Source: Streptomyces tailanensis
Lineage (GTDB): Bacteria > Actinomycetota > Actinomycetes > Streptomycetales > Streptomycetaceae
Direction: 5' to 3'
DNA: 64,000 bases
Assembly (NCBI RefSeq): GCF_008386495.1
Contig: NZ_VTHJ01000004.1
Coordinates: forward strand, 124,001 to 188,000
In this document: piece by piece, positions 27,921 to 36,053 of the stretch
Layout: the number at the start of each line of letters is the position of its first letter
How positions within the stretch are numbered: position 1 is the first letter of the stretch
Position numbers and translations under genes: made by a program
The notes under the pieces: model-generated
The model's database searches: none
What the model was told of the DNA's origin: nothing
What the model saw: only the letters and a program-made list of their open reading frames with translations

Positions 27921-27953
27921 TTATCCACAGGCCCGGCCGCAAGGTTTTCCACA
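27921..27953 (+). promoter_or_regulatory. Two DnaA boxes
   Basis: TTATCCACA at 27921-27929 and TTTTCCACA at 27945-27953, same orientation, starts 24 bp apart, each followed by GGC. The first is a perfect consensus DnaA box. They lie 65 and 41 bp before the thioredoxin/NHL gene. Confidence 0.7.
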
Positions 27954-27993
27954 GGCTCGCGAGCGGGCGGCGTGCGAGTGGCACTCTGGACCC

Positions 27994-29847
27994 ATGAACG
28001 ACACCACGACCCAGCACCCGACACCCCGCCGTGTCCGTGTCCGCGCCCCCGAGCTGATCGGCAAGGGCGGCTGGCTGAACACGGGCGGGAAGCAGTACAC
28101 CCTCGCTGACCTGCGGGGAAAGATAGTGGTGCTGGATTTCTGGACCTTTTGCTGCGTGAACTGCCTGCATGTCCTGGACGAGCTGCGGGAGTTGGAGGAG
28201 AAGCACCGGGACACGGTGGTGGTCATCGGGGTGCACTCGCCGAAGTTCGCGCACGAGGCGGAGCACCGGGCGGTGGTCGACGCCGTGGAGAGGTACGAGG
28301 TGGAGCACCCCGTCCTCGACGACCCGGAGCTCGCGACGTGGAAGCAGTACGCGGTACGGGCCTGGCCGACGCTCGTGGTGATCGACCCGGAGGGGTATGT
28401 CGTCGCCCAGCACGCGGGCGAGGGGCATGCCCACGCCATCGAGCGGCTGGTCACGGAGCTGGAGGCCGAGCACGGGGCGAAGGGCACGCTACGGCGCGGC
28501 GACGGGCCGTACGTGGCGCCGGACCCGGAGCCGACGGTGCTGCGCTTTCCCGGCAAGGCGCTGCTCCTCCCGGACGGCGACTTCCTGGTCAGCGACACGA
28601 CCCGGCACCAGCTGGTCCGGCTGGCGGCGGACGGCGAGACCGTCGTACGGCGCTACGGGTCCGGTGAGCGCGGATTCGTGGACGGCACCGCCGAGCACGC
28701 CCGCTTCAGCGAGCCGCAGGGGCTGGCGCTGCTGGACAACGGCGTGGTGGTCGTCGCCGACACCGTGAACCACGCCCTGCGCCGCCTCGACCCGGCCACC
28801 GGCGAGGTCTCGACCCTCGCCGGCACCGGCCGCCAGTGGTGGCAGGGGGCGCCGACCTCGGGTCTCGCGTGGGAGGTCGACCTGTCCTCGCCATGGGACG
28901 TGGCCGTCTTCGCCGGCAAGGTCTGGATCGCCATGGCCGGTGTCCACCAACTGTGGACGTACGACCCGGCCGACTGCACCGTGGCCGTGGCGGCGGGTAC
29001 GACGAACGAGGGACTCGTGGACGGGCCGGGGGCGGAGGCCTGGTTCGCGCAGCCGTCGGGGCTCGCGGCCACCGCCGACCGGCTGTGGCTGGCCGACTCC
29101 GAGACGTCCGCGCTGAGATGGGTGGACCTCGACGGGGTGGTCCACACGGCGGTCGGCACCGGGCTCTTCGACTTCGGCCACCGTGACGGCGCGGCCGAAC
29201 AGGCACTGCTCCAGCATCCGTTGGGGGTCACCGTCCTGCCCGACGGTTCGGTGGCGGTCAGCGACACGTACAACCACGCGTTGCGGCGCTATGACCCGGC
29301 GACGGGTGAGGTGACCACGCTCGCCACGGATCTGCGGGAGCCGAGCGACGCGGTGCTCGTCGGGGACGACATCGTGGTCGTCGAGTCGGCGAGACACCGG
29401 CTGACCCGGCTGCGGCTGCCGGAGGAGACGGTGAAGGTCGAGGCCGTCGCCCACCGCACACAGCGCGCGGCCACCGAAGTCGCCCCCGGCAGCCTGCGGT
29501 TGGACGTCATCTTCCAGGCCCCGCCCGGCCAGAAGCTCGACGAACGGTACGGCCCGTCGACCCGTCTCCTCGTCTCCGCGACTCCGCCCGAACTGCTGCT
29601 CCGGGGCGAGGGCGCGGCCCCGGACCTGTCCCGCACGCTGGAACTCAACCCGTCCATATCCGAGGGCGTCCTGCACGTCTCGGCGATGGCGGCCTCCTGC
29701 GACGACGACCCTTCCAACGAGTACCCGGCCTGCCACGTCCACCAGCAGGACTGGGGCGTGCCGGTCCGGATCACGGACGGCGGGACGGACCGGCTGCCGC
29801 TGGTGCTGGCGGGGATGGACGAGACCCTTCAGGTTGCCCGTCCCTAG
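27994..29847 (+). CDS. Thioredoxin-fold/NHL-repeat protein
   Basis: This 617-residue protein has an N-terminal TlpA-like thioredoxin domain (about 1-165) with the redox motif in WTFCCVNCLHVLDEL. An NHL beta-propeller fills about 175-480; its repeats include GFVDGTAEHARFSEPQGLAL and GLVDGPGAEAWFAQPSGLAA. A C-terminal beta-rich domain of about 120 residues has CHVHQQDWGVPV near the end. No signal peptide is seen, so it should be cytoplasmic. Relatives include human NHLRC2. Two DnaA boxes precede the gene. Confidence 0.9.
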   Translation: MNDTTTQHPTPRRVRVRAPELIGKGGWLNTGGKQYTLADLRGKIVVLDFWTFCCVNCLHVLDELRELEEKHRDTVVVIGVHSPKFAHEAEHRAVVDAVERYEVEHPVLDDPELATWKQYAVRAWPTLVVIDPEGYVVAQHAGEGHAHAIERLVTELEAEHGAKGTLRRGDGPYVAPDPEPTVLRFPGKALLLPDGDFLVSDTTRHQLVRLAADGETVVRRYGSGERGFVDGTAEHARFSEPQGLALLDNGVVVVADTVNHALRRLDPATGEVSTLAGTGRQWWQGAPTSGLAWEVDLSSPWDVAVFAGKVWIAMAGVHQLWTYDPADCTVAVAAGTTNEGLVDGPGAEAWFAQPSGLAATADRLWLADSETSALRWVDLDGVVHTAVGTGLFDFGHRDGAAEQALLQHPLGVTVLPDGSVAVSDTYNHALRRYDPATGEVTTLATDLREPSDAVLVGDDIVVVESARHRLTRLRLPEETVKVEAVAHRTQRAATEVAPGSLRLDVIFQAPPGQKLDERYGPSTRLLVSATPPELLLRGEGAAPDLSRTLELNPSISEGVLHVSAMAASCDDDPSNEYPACHVHQQDWGVPVRITDGGTDRLPLVLAGMDETLQVARP

Positions 29848-30168
29848 GACGCCCGTCGCTCGCGCTCAGTACCTCCTTCAACTGTCCGAAGTTGAACGGC
29901 GTTCGTCTATATCCCGGGATGCGAGCGCGCAACCGAGGGCGGACGATGGAGTGGTCGGGAGCCCATTTCCGGAGTGGAGTGTGGCAGTGGTCGGCCGGCG
30001 CGGGGCCGTTCACGGTTCCCCTCTCGTGTCGCGCCACCCGCTCTCGCGGTTCCCCTCGTTCTCGAACGGCCGCTGCCGCCCGGGACGTTCACTCAGGCAC
30101 GTGAGTTCGGGCACGTGAGCTCGGGCACGTGCCGATTCCGGACCGGTTCACTTCGTGGAGGCACCCAC
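29848..30168. promoter_or_regulatory. Intergenic region with three phased CACGTG boxes
   Basis: A 321-bp gap before the HAD-M28 gene. CACGTG occurs at 30098-30103, 30112-30117 and 30126-30131, exactly 14 bp apart, as repeats of GGGCACGTGAGYTC. CGGTTCCCCTC also occurs twice near 30015 and 30050. The spacing suggests an operator array for the two-peptidase unit. Confidence 0.65.
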
Positions 30169-32169
30169 ATGCCCGTGCTCTTCTTCGACATAGGAGCGAC
30201 CCTGGCGGATGCCCGGGAGGAGGCGGACGGTTCGCTGACGTTGCTGCCCCGACCCCGCGTACTCGCGGTGCTCGACGCCTTCCCAGACGTACGCAAGGGC
30301 GTCATCTCCAACCCGGGCTCGGGTGAAGGCGCCGCGGAGCGGGCCGCGTCGGCGCTGCGGGAGGCGTTCCCCGGCCGGTTCACGGACGACGCGCTCATCC
30401 GTTGGGGCCCCAAGAACAGTCGGGAGATCTTCGACGAGGCGGTCGCTGGCGCGGCGGGCGAGGGGAGCCCGGCCTCCGCGGCCGGCGAGTGCGTCTTCGT
30501 GGGCGAGGACCACCAGGAGCGCGCGTTCGCCGCACAAGCCGAACTGCGTACGGCGGCCCACCCCGTATTCACCGGCGCCGCCCTGGAGAACCGCCCCGTT
30601 CTCTGGGCGCGGATCGAACTGCCCGAGGACCGGGGGCTGCCCGCACTGGAGAGGGTCGCGAACCGGACCGAGGTCGTTCCCGTGCACATCGCCTCCGGGC
30701 GGCTCGTGCTGGCCATGGCGAGCATGCGCGGCGCCGCGGCACTCGAACAGGCCGGGTTCATGGTCGACCTGCGGGGGCCGGTGGAGGACACGGCGGCCTT
30801 CCTGATCCGCGACGACCGCCCCCTCACCCCCGCTCAGGGCTTCGCGGACGCCCCGGACAGGGCGACGACACGCGCCACGTCCGCTTTCGGCGTCGTAGCC
30901 GACGAACTGGCCGGCGTCACGGCCCCGCCGCTCCTCCCGCTGGGCCCCGCGCCGGGCGGTGTCTACGTCGCCGCACCCGCCGGCGCTCCGATCGAGGACG
31001 TCCACCTGCCGGGCGCGAAGCCCGGCCACACCGAGCGACTGCTTCCGGACCCGGCGCTTCTCTTCCGCCCCGGCGAGGCATGGGCACAAGGATTCGCCGC
31101 AGGCCTTGCAGAAGGCGCTACGGAAGGGACTGGGGAAGGCCCGACGGAGCCGGGCCCGCCCGTGTCGGCAGCCGGTGACGGCCGCCCCTCCCCGGAGACG
31201 ATCGCCGCGGTACGGGCGGCCGTGACCCCCGAGGTACTGCGCGGCCACGTCGCGCGCATCTCCGGTGTCGAACCGCTCAGAGACGGCGAGGCGCTGCTGG
31301 TGCGCAGCCGTGACGCGTCCGCCGTGGACAACCCCCGAGTCGTCGAGGCGCTCGCGGACCGCTTCCAGAACCTCGGCCTGAGGGTACGACTGCACCAATT
31401 CCGGTGGCGCGGACGCCGGTTGTTCAATGTGGAGGCCGAGCACCGTGTGGCCGGGGCGGACTCCACGGTTCTCATCACCGCGCATCTGGACTCCACTGCC
31501 TCCAGCGGTGCATTCGTCGACGAGAACGGCGACCCGCGCCCCTACGACCCCACCGGGGACCCCGCACCGGGCGCCGACGACGACGGCAGCGGAACCGCCG
31601 CCGTCATGGCCGCGGCGGAGTGCCTGCACCACATGCTCGCGGAGGGCAGGACACCGACCCGGAACGTGCGCTTCGTGCTGTTCAACGCCGAGGAACAGGG
31701 CCTGGTCGGCAGCAAGTTCTATGCGCGGGCCGCCGCCGCGGCGGACGACCGTATCGCCGGTGTCTTCCAGATGGACATGATCGCGGGTCGGCAGCAGGGC
31801 AGCATACCCATCGTCGAGATCCACGCCGGTTCCTCGGTGCCGGGTCCGGTGGTCGGAGCATCCGACACGCTGGGCGCTCTCGTCGCGGACACCGTCCCCG
31901 CCATCGACCCCGCGGTGACGGTTCAACAGCTCACGGGCCCCTCCGATCCGGCGATCGGACGGAGCGACCACGCCAGCTTCCACGAGCGGGGGTGGGCGGC
32001 CATCGCCGTCTCCGAGGACATATTCGCTCCGGGCGGCGGGCCCGGTACGGGCACCAGGCAGTACCACACCCCGGGAGACACCCTCATCGACCAGGACCAC
32101 AGCCCGGAGTTCGCGGCCACGGTCGCCCGCTCCGTCACGGCGACCGCCCTCACCCTCGCGGGCCTCTAG
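30169..32169 (+). CDS. HAD-like domain fused to M28 zinc aminopeptidase
   Basis: This 666-residue protein joins two enzyme folds. Residues 1-120 resemble a HAD hydrolase: FFDIGATLA as motif I, with Gly where the second Asp is usual, VISNPG as motif II and VFVGEDHQER as motif IV. After a variable linker, residues 380-666 form an M28 peptidase with every zinc ligand visible: AHLD (about 438-440), ADDDGSG (469), NAEEQG (506), QMDM (534) and SDHASF (599). The ATG at 30169 follows GGAGG at seven bases. No signal peptide is present, which is unusual for M28. The M36 gene follows after 66 bp. The HAD domain may be catalytically impaired. Confidence 0.85.
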   Translation: MPVLFFDIGATLADAREEADGSLTLLPRPRVLAVLDAFPDVRKGVISNPGSGEGAAERAASALREAFPGRFTDDALIRWGPKNSREIFDEAVAGAAGEGSPASAAGECVFVGEDHQERAFAAQAELRTAAHPVFTGAALENRPVLWARIELPEDRGLPALERVANRTEVVPVHIASGRLVLAMASMRGAAALEQAGFMVDLRGPVEDTAAFLIRDDRPLTPAQGFADAPDRATTRATSAFGVVADELAGVTAPPLLPLGPAPGGVYVAAPAGAPIEDVHLPGAKPGHTERLLPDPALLFRPGEAWAQGFAAGLAEGATEGTGEGPTEPGPPVSAAGDGRPSPETIAAVRAAVTPEVLRGHVARISGVEPLRDGEALLVRSRDASAVDNPRVVEALADRFQNLGLRVRLHQFRWRGRRLFNVEAEHRVAGADSTVLITAHLDSTASSGAFVDENGDPRPYDPTGDPAPGADDDGSGTAAVMAAAECLHHMLAEGRTPTRNVRFVLFNAEEQGLVGSKFYARAAAAADDRIAGVFQMDMIAGRQQGSIPIVEIHAGSSVPGPVVGASDTLGALVADTVPAIDPAVTVQQLTGPSDPAIGRSDHASFHERGWAAIAVSEDIFAPGGGPGTGTRQYHTPGDTLIDQDHSPEFAATVARSVTATALTLAGL

Positions 32170-32235
32170 GGGGCTTTCCTCCAACCCACAGGACAGCGAA
32201 GCCGGGTCTCGCGCCCGGTGACAGGAGCAACCGTC

Positions 32236-34251
32236 ATGACACAGCTGATCGACAAGCGGGATCTGGAGTACGACCGGCTCGCCCGGGTCCAGGGCGCCGA
32301 GGCGTTCCTCGCCGAGACCGATCGCGTGGCGGCGTCGGTGCACCACACCCTCATCGCCGACGACAGCAAGGTGAACCGCTTCACAGGGCACCTGACCGAG
32401 CTGCGGGTGGAGGGCGCACCGGCCGGACTCGCCGAACGGGCGGGCGCCGAGGCCGCCGACGGCGACTACATCGTCCGCGCCAAGGAGTACCTTTCCTCGG
32501 TCTCGGGGGCGATCGGCTTCGCCGCCGGAGAGCCCGCCGAGTTCGAGGCCGATCCGAAGGTGATGTCCACGAGCGGCGGCATGCGCGTGGTCAGCCTCCA
32601 GCAGACACTCAACGGCATCGACGTGTGGGGCATGGCTCCCAAGGTGTGGCTGCGCGAGGACGGCAGGGTCGACAGGGTCGTCGGCGACACGGCGAGCGTG
32701 CCGGGCAATGTGCCCACGATGCCGGCGGTGCCGGTCGAGACGGCTCTGGCCGCCGGCGCCGCGAAGGCGGCCGAACCGGTCACGATCGACGGCCCCTTCG
32801 GCACCGACGAACTGCCCGCTCTGGACATCTCGGAAGGTTTCCGCCGGCTGAGTTCCCAGGCGGGCAACGACCAGCCGATGACGTTCGACAAAGGCGCCTT
32901 CGAGGAGGCGATCCCCGCTCGGCTCGTGTACTTCTACATGGGCGACACCGTCCGTCTCGCCTGGTCGTTCAGGTTCTCGCGCGCGAAGGGAGCCGTGCAG
33001 TACCACGCGCTCGTGGAGGCCGACGAGAGAACGCCGGACAAGGCCGCGCCCCAGGTCCTCTACCTCCAGGACCTGACGAACCATGTCGTCGGAGGACTGG
33101 TGTTCCGGCAGAACCCGGCCGAGACCGGGTACGCCCTGGCTTCCTTCCCGCTGCCGCTGAGCGACTATCCGGTCGTATCGCCGCCCGACCCGTTGCCCGG
33201 GTTCCCCGGGCCATGGGCCGAGCGGCAGAACGGGCAGGTGGCGACCGTCGGGAACAATGTGCAGGCCGTCGACGGGGACACCGGTGAAAGCTTCAAGGTC
33301 GGCGTCGACACGGCGGGCAACGGGGTGTTCGCCCCGACCCCGGACACACCCGAGCAGCTCGTCACCAATATCTTCTTCTTCTGCAACTACATGCACGACT
33401 TCTTCGTGATGCTCGACTTCACGGAGGAGCACGGCAACTTCCAGACCGTCAATTTCTCGGGCCTGGGCCACGGCGCCGACCCGGTCGTCGCCCTCGCGCA
33501 TCCCCGGCCGGTCTTCGGCACGGCCAACATGCTCACGCCCCCCGACGGTCGGGCGGCGGAGATGAACATGGGACTGGTCGCCGGCACCGGACGGCACACG
33601 GCCAACGACGCACACGTCGTCTTCCACGAGTTCACACACGGTGTGACCAACCGGCTGGTCGGAGGCCTGCACGATGCCAACGGTCTGCGCGAGGAGCAGT
33701 CCCGGGCGATGGGCGAGGGCTGGTCGGACTACTTCGCGCTCACCATCTTCAACTTCTCCCGCGAGCGGGAGCACACCGTCGTCGGCGACTGGGTCGTCAA
33801 CGACCCGGGCGGCATCCGCCAGCGCCCGTACGACGACCGCTACCCCGGTGACTTCGGGGCCATCGGGCGGACCGCGGGCGGGCTCGACTACACGAGGATC
33901 CACAACGTCGGCGAGATCTGGTGCGCCGCGCTCATGGAGATGACCCGCCGGATCGGCGCGGAACTCGGCAGCAAGGAGCGCGGCTACCGGGTCGCCTGGC
34001 AGGCCGTCGTCGACGGGCTGAAACTCACCCCGAAGAACCCGTCGTTCCTCACCGCCCGTGGCGCGATCCTGCGGGCCCTGAAGGACCTCAAGGGCGCGGC
34101 GTTCACCGAGGCCGAGTACCCCGAGGTCCGCAAGGCGGCCTGGGAATCCTTCGCCCGCTACGGCATGGGCTTCGACGCCTTCTGCCCCAACGCGTCCTTC
34201 ACCGGCTGCCGGTCCGGCACCCAGCTGCCCCCGGCCGGACACGAGGACTGA
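32236..34251 (+). CDS. M36 (fungalysin-like) metallopeptidase without signal peptide
   Basis: This 671-residue zinc peptidase has the gluzincin motif HEFTHG (H464, E465, H468) and the downstream glutamate in MGEGWSDYF (near 493). The first 200 residues resemble the FTP propeptide region that keeps fungalysins inactive (MRVVSLQQTLNGIDVWGMAP). Fungalysins are normally exported, but this one begins MTQLIDKRDLEYDRLARVQG with no hydrophobic segment. The ATG at 32236 follows AGGAG at eight bases. It probably shares a transcript with the HAD-M28 gene. Confidence 0.88.
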   Translation: MTQLIDKRDLEYDRLARVQGAEAFLAETDRVAASVHHTLIADDSKVNRFTGHLTELRVEGAPAGLAERAGAEAADGDYIVRAKEYLSSVSGAIGFAAGEPAEFEADPKVMSTSGGMRVVSLQQTLNGIDVWGMAPKVWLREDGRVDRVVGDTASVPGNVPTMPAVPVETALAAGAAKAAEPVTIDGPFGTDELPALDISEGFRRLSSQAGNDQPMTFDKGAFEEAIPARLVYFYMGDTVRLAWSFRFSRAKGAVQYHALVEADERTPDKAAPQVLYLQDLTNHVVGGLVFRQNPAETGYALASFPLPLSDYPVVSPPDPLPGFPGPWAERQNGQVATVGNNVQAVDGDTGESFKVGVDTAGNGVFAPTPDTPEQLVTNIFFFCNYMHDFFVMLDFTEEHGNFQTVNFSGLGHGADPVVALAHPRPVFGTANMLTPPDGRAAEMNMGLVAGTGRHTANDAHVVFHEFTHGVTNRLVGGLHDANGLREEQSRAMGEGWSDYFALTIFNFSREREHTVVGDWVVNDPGGIRQRPYDDRYPGDFGAIGRTAGGLDYTRIHNVGEIWCAALMEMTRRIGAELGSKERGYRVAWQAVVDGLKLTPKNPSFLTARGAILRALKDLKGAAFTEAEYPEVRKAAWESFARYGMGFDAFCPNASFTGCRSGTQLPPAGHED

Positions 34252-34272
34252 GGCGGATCAGCCGGATCTTCC

Positions 34273-34515
34273 TCAGTACCCCTGGTAGCCGTCGCGGTGA
34301 TGGTGGTGCCGGTCGTCGTCGATGACGGGGGTCGCGGGCGGCACCACGACGCGCCTGCGCTTGGCGATGCTGCTGAATGTCGCGACTCCGATGAGTCCGA
34401 CGATCATGAAGATGACGCCGACCAGGTCGAGGTTGACCCCTTGCATGTCCCAGTCGGTGGCGAACGTGAGGATGGCCCCCACGGCGATCAGAATGATGCA
34501 CCCGCCCAGGCCCAT
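34273..34515 (-). CDS. Small membrane protein, DUF6458 type
   Basis: This 80-residue protein has two membrane helices (GCIILIAVGAILTFATDW and VGVIFMIVGLIGVATFSSI) around MQGVNLDL, then a basic RRRVVVPP stretch and a His/Asp-rich tail (DDDRHHHHRDGY). It matches the layout of short actinobacterial DUF6458 proteins of unknown function. The ATG at 34515 has GGGAGGG eight bases upstream. It is convergent with the M36 gene. Confidence 0.8.
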   Translation of the reverse strand: MGLGGCIILIAVGAILTFATDWDMQGVNLDLVGVIFMIVGLIGVATFSSIAKRRRVVVPPATPVIDDDRHHHHRDGYQGY

Positions 34516-34625
34516 GAGTGTTCCCTCCCAGTCCGGTTGGGTCGGCCGGTAGTTCCGGTCGTTCGGTCCTTCCGGTCGGCTCCGGGTACCCGGACGGGGC
34601 TGTCCGTAACTGGGGGCTACAGGGC

Positions 34626-35924
34626 CTAGCCCTCCAGGAACGCCGCCAGTGCGTTCGCCAGGAGGTAAGGGTCCTTGGCGCCGCACAGTTCGCGGGCGCT
34701 GTGCATGGAGAGGATGGCGACGCCGATGTCGACGGTACGGATGCCGTGCCGGGCGGCGGTGATGGGGCCGATGGTGGTGCCGCAGGGCATGGAGTTGTTG
34801 GAGACGAAGGTCTGGAAGGGCACGCCGGCCCGCTCGCAGGCGGCGGCGAAGACCGCGCGGCCCGAACCGTCCGTGGCGTAGCGGTTGTTGACGTTGACCT
34901 TGAGGATCGGGCCTTCGTCGGCGCGGGGGTGGTGCGTCGGGTCGTGGCGCTCCGCGTAGTTGGGGTGGACGGCGTGACCGGTGTCCGAGGAGAGGCAGAC
35001 CGTACCGGCGAAGGCGCGCGCCCGGTCCTCGTACGAGCCGCCGCGGGCGAACACCGAGCGCTCCAGTACGCCGCCGAGGAGCGGGCCGTCGGCGCCGGTG
35101 TCGCTCTGGGAGCCGTTCTCCTCGTGGTCGAAGGCGGCGAGGACGGGGATGTGGGGGAGTTCGTCGCCGGAGGTGGCGACGGCGGCGAGCGCGGCCGTAC
35201 CGGCGTGCACGGAGAGGAGGTTGTCCATGCGGGGACCGGCGAGGAGCTCCTTGTCGCGGCCCAGGTACGCGGGCGGTTCGACGGAGTGGGTCATCAGGTC
35301 CCAGCCGGTGACCTCGCCCTTGGGGAGGCCCGACTCCTCCTCCAGGAAGGCGATCAGGTCACCGTCGCGGATGTCGTCGCCCAGGCCCCAGATGGGCTGG
35401 AGGTGACGCTGCTTGTCGAGTTTGAGGCCCTCGGAGGTGACCGTGCGGTCGAGGTGGACGGCGAGTTGGGGAACGCGGAGGAGGGGTCTGTCGATGTTGA
35501 CCAGGCGGCTGGTGCCGTCGCGCAGGGAGAGACGGCCGGCGAGGCCGAGGTCGCGGTCCAGCCAGGAGTTGAGCAGCGGGCCGCCGTAGATCTCGACGGC
35601 GACCTGGCGCCAGCCGTGCGCTCCGCTGTCCGGGCGGGGTTTGACGCGCAGGTTGGGGGAGTCGGTGTGGGCGCCGACGATGCGGAACGGGGTGTGCGAG
35701 GTGGCGCCCTCCGGCACGTACCAGGCGATGATCGCGCCGCCGCGCAGCACGTACTTGCCGCCCAGGGCGCCGTCCCATGCGTCGGTCTCCGAGACCTGTC
35801 GGAAGCCGGCCTTCTCCAGCCGTTCCGCGGCGCTCGCCACCGCGTGGTACGGGGACGGGCTGGCCGTCAGGAAGGTCATGAGGTCGTCGGTGTGGCCGCG
35901 ATCGAAGCGTGGGGGTGTGCGCAT
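34626..35924 (-). CDS. apeB: M18 family aminopeptidase
   Basis: This 432-residue cytosolic metalloaminopeptidase shows the M18 zinc-binding pattern: VGAHTDSPNLRVKP (His/Asp), FDHEENGSQSDTGADGP (Asp and catalytic Glu), DTGHAVHPNY, and a C-terminal SMHSARELCGAKDP with the last His ligand. M18 enzymes remove acidic or neutral N-terminal residues from peptides. The ATG at 35924 has AAGGTG upstream; a GTG three codons earlier overlaps that site. Length and motif order are normal. Confidence 0.93.
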   Translation of the reverse strand: MRTPPRFDRGHTDDLMTFLTASPSPYHAVASAAERLEKAGFRQVSETDAWDGALGGKYVLRGGAIIAWYVPEGATSHTPFRIVGAHTDSPNLRVKPRPDSGAHGWRQVAVEIYGGPLLNSWLDRDLGLAGRLSLRDGTSRLVNIDRPLLRVPQLAVHLDRTVTSEGLKLDKQRHLQPIWGLGDDIRDGDLIAFLEEESGLPKGEVTGWDLMTHSVEPPAYLGRDKELLAGPRMDNLLSVHAGTAALAAVATSGDELPHIPVLAAFDHEENGSQSDTGADGPLLGGVLERSVFARGGSYEDRARAFAGTVCLSSDTGHAVHPNYAERHDPTHHPRADEGPILKVNVNNRYATDGSGRAVFAAACERAGVPFQTFVSNNSMPCGTTIGPITAARHGIRTVDIGVAILSMHSARELCGAKDPYLLANALAAFLEG

Positions 35925-35945
35925 GGGGTTCACCTTAACGACGTA

Positions 35946-35982
35946 CGAGGGCCCGCTCCCGGGGGTTGGGAGCGGGCCCTCG
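35946..35982 (-). terminator. Terminator after the acyl-CoA dehydrogenase gene
   Basis: Perfect 15-bp stem CGAGGGCCCGCTCCC/GGGAGCGGGCCCTCG with a 7-base loop, in the gap between the minus-strand dehydrogenase stop and the aminopeptidase start. Confidence 0.85.
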
Positions 35983-36053
35983 CCCGCAGGTGGGACAGGT
36001 GGGTGGGCAGCCGGCCCGGCGGCGCGGCTGCCCCCAGCTTCAGCTAGCGGCTG

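Noticed and set aside
30148..34242. A 1364-codon open frame on the minus strand antisense to the two peptidase genes
   Set aside because: The plus strand encodes complete M28 and M36 domains with ribosome sites. The antisense product is Gly/Arg/His/Val-rich with no family pattern, as expected from high third-position GC.
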